DNA from: Paracoccaceae bacterium
GTDB lineage: Bacteria; Pseudomonadota; Alphaproteobacteria; Rhodobacterales; Rhodobacteraceae
DNA: 5,640 nt
Direction: 5' to 3'
Assembly: GCA_009920815.1 (NCBI GenBank)
Contig: RFZH01000153.1
Location: forward strand, 1 to 5,640
In this document: piece after piece, positions 1 to 5,303 of the stretch
Layout: each line of letters begins with the position of its first letter
How positions within the stretch are numbered: the first letter of the stretch is position 1
Notes under the pieces: model-generated
Database searches by the model: none
What the model saw: only the letters and a program-made list of their open reading frames with translations
What the model was told of the DNA's origin: nothing
Made by a program: the position numbers and the translations under genes

Positions 1-255
1 AATCAACGCGGCCACAGTGGCGATGGTCGGATGTCCTGCAAACGGAATTTCACCACCCGCCAAAAAATACCGAACCCGAAAATCAGCAACAGATGAGGAC
101 CCCACAAACGTGCATTCTGTTAGCGATGTTTCGCGGACAAAGGCCATGCAACTGGCATCATCTAGGCCCAGCGCATCATGTACCACCGCACAGCCATTTC
201 CGCCGAAAGGTTCATCTGTAAACGCATCCACCCAATCGCAATCAAATTTGGCCAT
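1..255 (-). CDS. PhzF-family isomerase/epimerase, N-terminal 85 residues (cut by window edge)
   Basis: This is the start of a PhzF-like protein; the coding frame is open to base 1, so the C-terminal two thirds lie outside the window. PhzF proteins fold as two similar diaminopimelate-epimerase-like halves and isomerise small substrates by acid/base chemistry. Only the phenazine enzyme has a firmly known substrate, so none is proposed here. Family signatures visible: the opening VDAFTDEPFGGNGCAVV (residues 9-25), RETSLTECTF (41-50) with Glu47 at the position of the catalytic glutamate, and RYFLAGGEIPFAGHPTIA (62-79) with the family GHPT motif at 74-77. The ATG has a good Shine-Dalgarno (AAGAGGAT) in the 17-base gap after the DUF1150 gene, so it is probably co-transcribed with hsp20 and DUF1150. 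Family assignment is confident. The name 'phenazine biosynthesis' should not be taken literally. Confidence 0.9.
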   Translation of the reverse strand, partial: MAKFDCDWVDAFTDEPFGGNGCAVVHDALGLDDASCMAFVRETSLTECTFVGSSSVADFRVRYFLAGGEIPFAGHPTIATVAALI

Positions 256-272
256 GGGTGGATCCTCTTACA

Positions 273-497
273 TCAATGGACCGCGACAGGCGATAGATCA
301 TTTTGGCGTGCCAAGACAAAAGCAAGCTGGCGCTCTTTGACCAACGCCAACCGTTCCCCCAGTTCGGAGTGAACGGCGTAAAGCTTATCCCGACCAATAA
401 TTTGCTTTTGGACGTCTTGTGGCAAATCCTCTTTCGCGACTTCGCGAATGTAAACGATTGGATTTGCAGCGTTCGGATTTGGTGCGTTCTCTGCCAT
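273..497 (-). CDS. DUF1150 family protein, 74 aa
   Basis: A small soluble protein I recognise as DUF1150, a family of unknown function found in alphaproteobacteria. The conserved core is visible: NPIVYIREVAKEDLP (residues 12-26), then a DKLYAVHSELGERLALV block and the ending RQLAFVLARQNDLSPVAVH. There is no signal peptide, membrane segment or cysteine. Length (74 aa) is normal for the family. It starts 2 bases after the hsp20 stop codon, and its strong Shine-Dalgarno lies inside the end of hsp20, so the two are almost certainly co-expressed and probably translationally coupled. That placement suggests (inference) a role next to the small heat-shock protein, as a partner or a co-regulated stress protein. 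The family name is secure; the function is not known. Confidence 0.9.
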   Translation of the reverse strand: MAENAPNPNAANPIVYIREVAKEDLPQDVQKQIIGRDKLYAVHSELGERLALVKERQLAFVLARQNDLSPVAVH

Positions 498-499
498 GT

Positions 500-913
500 T
501 TATCCCCTTTTTATTTTAATCGTTTGCACAATTGTCTCAGGTAACGTCTGCGTCAGATCAATGTGCAGCAGACCGTTTTCCATGATAGCATCCCCAACAT
601 CGACGCCGTCGGCCAACACAAAACTGCGTTGAAACTGACGCGCGGCAATTCCACGATGCAGGAAAACGCGATCGCTAAGGTCATCACGCTGGCGACCACG
701 GACGACCAGCTGACGATCTTCGACCGTGATCGAGAGATCATTTTCGGCAAATCCTGCAACCGCCAATGTGATGCGATAAGACCGCTCAGATGTTTGTTCA
801 ATATTAAAAGGAGGATAACCTTCGTTGCCAGACTTTGCAGTCCGTTCCAAAAGGCGTTCTAGCTGTTCAAAGCCCAGCATATGCGGGTAAGACCCAAGTG
901 TAAGTTTTGTCAT
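500..913 (-). CDS. Small heat-shock protein, Hsp20/IbpA type, 137 aa
   Basis: An ATP-independent holdase that binds unfolding proteins in the cytoplasm and hands them to the DnaK/ClpB system. The alpha-crystallin domain spans about residues 35-125: it opens with YPPFNIEQ (33-40), contains the FLHRGIAARQFQRSFVLAD stretch (84-102) typical of bacterial class A (IbpA-like) members, and has the signature A-x-x-x-x-GLL at 109-116 followed by HIDL. A C-terminal I-x-I motif (IKI, 132-134), used for oligomer contacts, is present. The ATG at 913 is chosen because AAGGA lies 7 bases upstream and the protein then starts like its relatives. The frame remains open upstream to 1063, but that extension would encode the promoter region and has no Hsp20 similarity. 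It heads a minus-strand unit with DUF1150 and the PhzF gene. Specific ibp naming is not justified beyond the family. Confidence 0.95.
   Translation of the reverse strand: MTKLTLGSYPHMLGFEQLERLLERTAKSGNEGYPPFNIEQTSERSYRITLAVAGFAENDLSITVEDRQLVVRGRQRDDLSDRVFLHRGIAARQFQRSFVLADGVDVGDAIMENGLLHIDLTQTLPETIVQTIKIKRG
503..510 (-). promoter_or_regulatory. Shine-Dalgarno of the DUF1150 gene, inside the 3' end of hsp20
   Basis: On the minus strand AAAGGGGA sits 5 bases before the DUF1150 ATG and overlaps the last codons of hsp20; the hsp20 stop TAA occupies 500-502. Ribosomes finishing hsp20 would stop on top of this site, which is the usual arrangement for translational coupling. Seen directly; the coupling is inferred. 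Confidence 0.75.
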
Positions 914-974
914 TGACACGTCCTTAGCAAAAGCGACAGTCCAGTTTTGACCCCGTTTGGCGGCCATGGTCCAA

Positions 975-1003
975 ATATGGTAAGGAAATATAGCGATTGC
1001 AAG
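975..1003 (-). promoter_or_regulatory. Candidate hsp20 promoter, heat-shock (RpoH) type
   Basis: Read on the minus strand: CTTGCAA (1003-997), a 14-base spacer, then TACCATAT (982-975). The E. coli sigma32 consensus is CTTGAAA, 11-16 bases, CCCCATNT, so the -35 matches 6 of 7 and the -10 keeps the CCAT-T core. The same DNA can also be read as a weak sigma70 promoter (TTGCAA, 17 bases, CATATT). Transcription would start near 967, giving a leader of about 54 bases. The gene class supports the heat-shock reading. The site has not been tested against an alphaproteobacterial RpoH matrix. Confidence 0.55.
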
Positions 1004-1012
1004 GGCTTTGCA
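998..1012. promoter_or_regulatory. Candidate operator: imperfect 15-bp palindrome between divergent promoters
   Basis: TGCAAGGGCTTTGCA is a palindrome with 5-bp perfect outer arms (TGCAA/TTGCA) and one mismatched pair inside. It overlaps the -35 of the leftward hsp20 promoter and the first bases of the rightward -35. A protein bound here could affect both genes. I do not recognise a known regulator's site, and a short palindrome can occur by chance. Confidence 0.3.
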
Positions 1013-1035
1013 GGTCAGTTTCGATTTTGTATGAT
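1008..1035 (+). promoter_or_regulatory. Candidate sigma70-type promoter for the YdcH-purEK unit
   Basis: TTGCAG (1008-1013), a 16-base spacer and TATGAT (1030-1035) make a reasonable housekeeping promoter, with expected transcription start near 1042, about 20 bases before the YdcH ATG. It stands back to back with the hsp20 promoter. Confidence 0.5.
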
Positions 1036-1062
1036 GACATTTCAACGACTCAGAGGACACCA

Positions 1063-1287
1063 ATGAACGCCCCCTCCGAATTTTCTATGAAGACCGATGA
1101 CGTCTTGCGTTTCGAATTGGAAGTCTTTCGCCGCGAACACCGCGACTTGGACGAGGCGATTGTTGCGTTGACTGAAAAAGGCACGGCTGATCAGCTGACG
1201 CTGCAACGTTTGAAAAAGAAAAAACTTGCTCTGAAAGATCGAATTGCATTGATCGAAGACAGATTGACGCCTGACATTATTGCCTAA
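1063..1287 (+). CDS. YdcH/DUF465 family small coiled-coil protein, 74 aa
   Basis: A short charged protein of the YdcH (DUF465) family, whose role is unknown. The family pattern is clear: FRREHRDLDEAI (residues 22-33) followed by a basic LQRLKKKKLALKDRIALIE segment (48-66). The whole protein is predicted to be helical, an antiparallel helical hairpin or coiled coil, with no membrane segment. The ATG at 1063 is preceded by AGAGGA with a 5-base gap, which decides it over the in-frame upstream ATG at 997 and the internal Met9. It lies 52 bases upstream of purE on the same strand, with no terminator between, so read-through into purEK is likely even though purE may also have its own promoter. Any functional tie to purine synthesis is speculative. 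Confidence 0.85.
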   Translation: MNAPSEFSMKTDDVLRFELEVFRREHRDLDEAIVALTEKGTADQLTLQRLKKKKLALKDRIALIEDRLTPDIIA

Positions 1288-1307
1288 TGCGATGAAATGG
1301 CTATAGT
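1280..1307 (+). promoter_or_regulatory. Candidate purE promoter
   Basis: TTGCCT (1280-1285), 16-base spacer, TATAGT (1302-1307), with a predicted start near 1314, about 26 bases before the purE ATG. The -35 lies over the last codons of the YdcH gene. Matches to the sigma70 consensus are 4 of 6 and 5 of 6. No binding site for a known purine regulator is recognisable. Confidence 0.45.
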
Positions 1308-1339
1308 GCCGCTTCCTGAAACCGACTGAGGGCAGTAAA

Positions 1340-1831
1340 ATGTCAGAGACCCCCCCCGTAGGCATCATCATGGGCAGCCAGTCTGATTGGCCTACAATGA
1401 AACATGCCGCTGATGTTTTGGACGAAATGGGCATCGCTTACGAGACAAAAATCGTGTCCGCCCATCGCACCCCAGATCGGTTATGGAGCTATGGCAAGAC
1501 CGCGGCAGAGCGTGGATTAAAAGTCATCATCGCAGGGGCGGGCGGCGCAGCCCATTTGCCTGGCATGATGGCGTCGAAAACGCGAATTCCTGTTGTGGGC
1601 GTACCGGTGCAGACCAAGGCGTTGTCAGGTGTCGACAGTCTGTATTCTATCGTACAAATGCCAAAAGGATTTCCGGTCGCAACAATGGCTATTGGCGCTG
1701 CAGGTGCAGCGAACGCAGGCCTTATGGCGGCGGGGATTCTTGCGATCAATGACGCGGCTTTGGCCGAACGTTTGGACGCGTGGCGTGATGCGTTATCGGC
1801 ATCAATCCCAGACGAACCAAAGGACGAATAA
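1340..1831 (+). CDS. purE: PurE, N5-carboxyaminoimidazole ribonucleotide mutase (class I), 163 aa
   Basis: Converts N5-CAIR to CAIR in de novo purine synthesis in the cytoplasm, using the product of PurK encoded next door. Class I motifs are all present: GIIMGSQSDW (residues 8-17) with the nucleotide- and carboxylate-binding GSxSD; SAHRTP (40-45), whose His42 matches the conserved catalytic histidine; and AGAGGAAHLPGMMAS (65-79). The Gly/Ala-rich segment ATMAIGAAGAANAGLMA follows near the C-terminus. Length is normal for the octameric bacterial enzyme. GAGGG lies 7 bases before the ATG. The stop codon overlaps the purK start (TAATG). The presence of PurK and the class I sequence indicate the mutase, not the direct AIR carboxylase seen in animals. 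A run of eight C falls in codons 4-6. Confidence 0.97.
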   Translation: MSETPPVGIIMGSQSDWPTMKHAADVLDEMGIAYETKIVSAHRTPDRLWSYGKTAAERGLKVIIAGAGGAAHLPGMMASKTRIPVVGVPVQTKALSGVDSLYSIVQMPKGFPVATMAIGAAGAANAGLMAAGILAINDAALAERLDAWRDALSASIPDEPKDE

Positions 1832-2886
1832 TGTTAAATCAAGGCGCGACAATTGGTATTTTGGGCGGAGGTCAACTGGGGCGGATGCTATCCGTTGCCG
1901 CCAGCCGTTTAGGGTTTCGGACGCATATCTTTGAACCGGGCGAAAATCCCCCTGCAGGACATGTTGCCGATCGCGTGACAACCGCATCCTATGATGATGA
2001 ACCCGCCTTGCGCGCCTTTGCCGATACTGTGGATGTCATCACATATGAATTTGAAAACATCCCGACATCCGCTTTGGATATTTTGGAAAGCCTGCGTCCC
2101 ATTCACCCAAACCGGGACGCGCTTAGAATTTCGCAAGACCGCATCACGGAAAAAGACTTTTTGGCGGGGCTTGGCCTAACCCCTGCGCCCTATGCAGCAG
2201 TGGACAGTTTGCAAGATCTCATGGATGCCATCGACCAGATTGGCGCACCGGCCATTTTGAAAACGCGGCGGTTTGGATATGACGGCAAGGGCCAAGCCCG
2301 TATCGCGTCAGAATCCGATGCCGCATCTGCATTTGATGCCATGAATGGGCAACCCGCTGTGTTGGAAGGTTTCATCGCGTTTTCCCATGAAGTATCTGTC
2401 ATTGGCGCCAGAAGCGTGGACGGCCATGTTGCATGTTACGATCCGGGTCAAAACGTACACAAGGACGGTATTTTACACACAACCACAGTGCCCGCGGCAT
2501 TAAGCGCAAGCCAACGCATGGATGCGGTTCTAATGGCAGGTCGCATCCTGAATGCATTGAATTATGTAGGTGTCATGGGGCTGGAATTGTTCGTGACGCC
2601 GCAAGGGTTGATCGTGAATGAAATAGCGCCGCGTGTTCACAATTCAGGCCATTGGACGCAAAACGGCTGCGCCGTCGATCAATTTGAACAACATATTCGC
2701 GCGGTGGCAGGATGGCCATTGGGGGATGGATCGCGGCATAGTGACGTGATCATGGAAAATCTGATTGGCGATGACATGGACCGCGTTCCAGACTTGGCGA
2801 AGGATCCAAAAGTGTCGTTACATCTTTATGGCAAAGCATCCGTAAAACCGGGGCGAAAAATGGGCCATTTCAACAAAATCGGTTAA
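1831..2886 (+). CDS. purK: PurK, N5-carboxyaminoimidazole ribonucleotide synthase, 351 aa
   Basis: ATP-grasp enzyme that uses ATP and bicarbonate to turn AIR into N5-CAIR, the substrate of PurE. Visible elements: N-terminal Rossmann-like pre-ATP-grasp loop IGILGGGQLGRM (residues 8-19); the central-domain strand and glycine-rich loop LKTRRFGYDGKGQ (143-155); EGFIAFSHEVSV (179-190) for ATP binding; and NEIAPRVHNSGHWT (263-276), the metal- and substrate-binding PurK signature. The ending is a typical PurK C-terminal domain, and the length fits the family. It starts by a 1-base TAATG overlap with purE, with AAAGGA 6 bases upstream inside purE, so the two are expected to be translated together. 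An intrinsic terminator lies 46 bases after the stop. Confidence 0.97.
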   Translation: MLNQGATIGILGGGQLGRMLSVAASRLGFRTHIFEPGENPPAGHVADRVTTASYDDEPALRAFADTVDVITYEFENIPTSALDILESLRPIHPNRDALRISQDRITEKDFLAGLGLTPAPYAAVDSLQDLMDAIDQIGAPAILKTRRFGYDGKGQARIASESDAASAFDAMNGQPAVLEGFIAFSHEVSVIGARSVDGHVACYDPGQNVHKDGILHTTTVPAALSASQRMDAVLMAGRILNALNYVGVMGLELFVTPQGLIVNEIAPRVHNSGHWTQNGCAVDQFEQHIRAVAGWPLGDGSRHSDVIMENLIGDDMDRVPDLAKDPKVSLHLYGKASVKPGRKMGHFNKIG

Positions 2887-2932
2887 GCGTTGCGTCTAAA
2901 ATTCGTTTCGAATTGCTGCGCAATCCGACGAA

Positions 2933-2958
2933 CGCGGGCGTGACGCCCGCGCTTTTTT
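2933..2958 (+). terminator. Intrinsic terminator of the purEK unit
   Basis: An 8-bp perfect GC-only stem, CGCGGGCG / CGCCCGCG (2933-2940 and 2944-2951), closes a TGA loop and is followed by C and six T (2953-2958). This is a textbook rho-independent terminator for rightward transcription. The left side of the stem is not preceded by an A run, so it should not work well for the converging truA transcript. Confidence 0.92.
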
Positions 2959-3001
2959 GAGTATTTTTACAAAAGTGAAAACGAGACCCGATTACATGGG
3001 G

Positions 3002-3769
3002 TCACGCAAATGGATCCGATGGATAGGTCACGTGAGCCAGATAAAGGCCTTGTGGTGGACTGACGGGTCCGCAGGCAGGGCGCGCGCGCGCCTCTAGGGC
3101 ATGTTTAACATCAACAGGATCCCATGCGCCCGCGCCAACCCGTTCAAGCGTTCCAACAAAACTGCGCACTTGATTATGTAAAAACGACCGCGCGCGTACG
3201 TGAAATTGAAGCTCGGGGCCAGATCGGCCATCAACCCGTTCAATACGCAATTCATCCAGTGTTTTCACGGGGCTATCAGATTGGCATGACATCGAACGAA
3301 ACGTCGTAAAATCATGCAAGCCGATAAGATATTGTGCAGCCTCTTGCATAGCAACGTGGTCCAAATCATGTGACACCTGCCAGACAAGGCCTGCATCATG
3401 AACGGCCGGCGCGCGTCGCATCAGAAGACGAAAGAAATACCTGCGTTCGGTCGCGGAAAACCGCGCATGCCAATTGTTATCAACTGCGGCACAGGCAGTT
3501 ATGGACACAGGCAAGGGCTTGAGGTGAAAATTCAACGCTTCGCCCAAGCGAAATGGATCCCATGATTTTTCCATATCGCAATGCGCAACTTGGCCCGTGG
3601 CATGAACACCAGCATCGGTGCGTCCCGCGGCAGCAATAGTATGCGCGCGTGGTTCGAGTTTGGCCAAGGCATCCTCGATTGCAGCCTGAACGGAGGGACG
3701 ATCCGCTTGGCGTTGCCATCCAGAAAACGGGGCGCCGTGATATTCAATTTTCAACGCATATCTGTTCAT
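3002..3769 (-). CDS. truA: TruA, tRNA pseudouridine(38-40) synthase, 255 aa
   Basis: Isomerises uridines 38, 39 and 40 in the anticodon arm of many tRNAs. The catalytic motif GRTDAGVHATGQ is at residues 49-60 with Asp52 as the nucleophile. Other TruA landmarks: the start IEYHGAPFSGWQRQ (8-21); HARFSATERRYFFRL (101-115), where Tyr111 fits the active-site tyrosine; HDFTTF (152-157); SFLHNQVRSFVG (195-206); and the end GLYLAHVTY (241-249). Length is normal. The ATG at 3769 is the only possible start upstream of these motifs, because an in-frame TAG lies three codons earlier. No proper Shine-Dalgarno is seen next to it, which is odd (AAGGGGGAA lies too far upstream). It converges on purEK and diverges from ycjX. 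I found no convincing promoter for it in 3770-3881. Confidence 0.96.
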   Translation of the reverse strand: MNRYALKIEYHGAPFSGWQRQADRPSVQAAIEDALAKLEPRAHTIAAAGRTDAGVHATGQVAHCDMEKSWDPFRLGEALNFHLKPLPVSITACAAVDNNWHARFSATERRYFFRLLMRRAPAVHDAGLVWQVSHDLDHVAMQEAAQYLIGLHDFTTFRSMSCQSDSPVKTLDELRIERVDGRSGPELQFHVRARSFLHNQVRSFVGTLERVGAGAWDPVDVKHALEARARPACGPVSPPQGLYLAHVTYPSDPFA

Positions 3770-3796
3770 AGGGCTGAGCTATCGCAAAAATTCCCC

Positions 3797-3822
3797 CTTG
3801 GAAAGAGGTCGATTTTTCATTT
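3797..3822 (+). promoter_or_regulatory. Possible heat-shock-type promoter of ycjX (weak)
   Basis: CTTGGAA (3797-3803), an 11-base spacer and TTTCATTT (3815-3822) resemble the E. coli sigma32 pattern, with a good -35 and only the CAT-T part of the -10. It is mentioned mainly because ycjX belongs to the heat-shock regulon in E. coli. The leader would be about 52 bases. Chance occurrence is quite possible. Confidence 0.25.
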
Positions 3823-3881
3823 GGCCCTAGTCAGCCTGTCTTTGTCGCCCTATCTAAAAAGGGATACAACGGGATAAGACT

Positions 3882-5294
3882 ATGATTTCACGAATTGGGC
3901 AATCCGTCTTTGATACGGTCCAAAGCACGGGGCAAAACATCAATGACGCGCTGTTTGGTGCGCCAATTCGTTTGGGTGTCACAGGGCTTGCGCGGTCGGG
4001 AAAGACTGTCTTTATCACATCGCTTGTCGCCAACCTTTTGGCGGGGGGGCGCATGCCACAACTGAATGCATTGGCGCAAGGAAGGGTCGAGCTGGTCTTT
4101 TTGCAACAGCAGCCCGATGATACGGTCGCACGGTTTGACTATGAAACGCATCTTGGCGCGTTGACGTCGCCCACTCCGTGTTGGCCCGAGAACACAAAAG
4201 GGATCAGCCAACTGCGATTAACCCTGCGCATTCGTCCAGAGGGGTTTCTGGGCGGGTTACGCGGCACAGTCTTGCAGCACATCGACATCATAGATTATCC
4301 TGGTGAATGGTTGCTGGACCTAACACTGTTAGAGAAGTCCTATGAAGAATGGTCCGCCAGCGCTTTGGCCAACGTGGATATGCGCGATATTGGTGCAGAC
4401 TATGCAACTTTACTTGCACAGACGGATGGTTCAGCCGCATTTTCGGAACAAAACGCAAAGGCATTAGCAACAACATATGGACGCTATTTGACACAGGCGC
4501 GACTGGCAGGCTTTCCAGATTTGACCCCGGGCCGATTTTTGCTGCCGGGCGATCTGGCTGGATCACCCGTGATTACCTTTGGACCACTGCGTTCCCTGGA
4601 TAAGGCCAGTAAGACATCACTTTATCGCGAAATGCGCAGACGATATGACGCCTATAAAGATAAAGTTGTGCGTCCATTTTTCCGCGACCATTTTTCAAAG
4701 ATCGATCGGCAAATCGTATTGATTGATATGTTGGACACCTTGGCCACGGGACCACAGGCCACGAAAGACCTGCGCAACAGTTTGCGGGATTTGCTGAAAG
4801 CATTTCGGACCGGCCGCAATTCAATACTCAGTAAATTTTTTATCGGCAATCGCGTTGAAAAAATCCTTTTTGCGGCAACAAAAGCGGATCACATCCCGCA
4901 ATCTCAGCATAAAGATATGGCCGCGCTCATCCAAGCGTTTGTGGATGACGCCGCCCGTGCGGCACAGTTTTCGGGTGCGCAAACAGCAAGTATGGCGATT
5001 GCGAGCCTGCGCAGCACGACAGAAACAGAACAAACCCATAATGGTCTCTCCCTTGAATGTGTGCGCGGAACCGATCTTGAGACAGGAAAACAAGTTGCGG
5101 TTTTTCCCGGAAAGCTGCCACAAAATCCTCAGTCAATTTTATCCGAGGCCGAGCAGGCTATCGACAACTGGTCGCTCTCTGATTTTTCGACGCTCAAGTT
5201 TGCGCCCCCAAAAGATGCCCTGAGGGCCGGCGAAGGTATGGCGCATATCCGTCTAGACCAGGCCGCCCAATTTCTATTCGGGGACAAGCTTTAG
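3882..5294 (+). CDS. ycjX: YcjX family P-loop NTPase (DUF463), 470 aa
   Basis: A predicted GTP/ATP-binding protein of the YcjX family, present in many proteobacteria and of poorly known function; the E. coli gene is sigma32-controlled. Nucleotide-binding parts are clear: Walker A GLARSGKT (residues 35-42, Lys41 and Thr42 contacting phosphate and Mg), preceded by a short amphipathic N-terminus; IDIIDYPGEW (134-143), whose D-x-P-G corresponds to the Walker B/G3 DxxG; and TKAD (333-336), which fits the G4 base-specificity motif N/TKxD and favours GTP. No membrane segment or signal peptide is seen. Length agrees with the family (E. coli about 465). The Shine-Dalgarno is poor (GGGAT about 6 bases upstream). 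The next gene, 9 bases downstream, is a YcjF-like membrane protein, the usual partner, so YcjX may act at the inner membrane through it. Confidence 0.93.
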   Translation: MISRIGQSVFDTVQSTGQNINDALFGAPIRLGVTGLARSGKTVFITSLVANLLAGGRMPQLNALAQGRVELVFLQQQPDDTVARFDYETHLGALTSPTPCWPENTKGISQLRLTLRIRPEGFLGGLRGTVLQHIDIIDYPGEWLLDLTLLEKSYEEWSASALANVDMRDIGADYATLLAQTDGSAAFSEQNAKALATTYGRYLTQARLAGFPDLTPGRFLLPGDLAGSPVITFGPLRSLDKASKTSLYREMRRRYDAYKDKVVRPFFRDHFSKIDRQIVLIDMLDTLATGPQATKDLRNSLRDLLKAFRTGRNSILSKFFIGNRVEKILFAATKADHIPQSQHKDMAALIQAFVDDAARAAQFSGAQTASMAIASLRSTTETEQTHNGLSLECVRGTDLETGKQVAVFPGKLPQNPQSILSEAEQAIDNWSLSDFSTLKFAPPKDALRAGEGMAHIRLDQAAQFLFGDKL

Positions 5295-5303
5295 GATACC
5301 AAA

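Noticed and set aside
17..632. Plus-strand open frames opposite PhzF, DUF1150 and hsp20
   Set aside because: They are antisense to three well-recognised genes, resemble no family, and lack good ribosome sites.
997..1062. In-frame upstream ATG at 997 for the YdcH gene
   Set aside because: It would put the start before the promoter -10 and has no ribosome site; the ATG at 1063 has AGAGGA at the right distance.
914..1063. Upstream in-frame extension of hsp20 to a start at 1063 (187 aa)
   Set aside because: The extra 50 residues have no Hsp20 similarity, cover the promoter elements, and the ATG at 913 has a proper AAGGA site.
1264..1290. TTGACG (1264-1269) as the purE -35
   Set aside because: No good -10 lies 16-18 bases downstream; TTGCCT/TATAGT fits better.
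2900..2924. Two overlapping small hairpins (AATTCG/CGAATT and ATTGC/GCAAT) after purK
   Set aside because: Arms are only 5-6 bp and mutually exclusive, with no U tract. The strong terminator just downstream explains the region, and I see no attenuator or riboswitch logic after a stop codon.
3854..4824. Minus-strand open frames within ycjX
   Set aside because: Overlap the ycjX coding region, with low-complexity Arg/Pro/Cys composition typical of antisense shadows.
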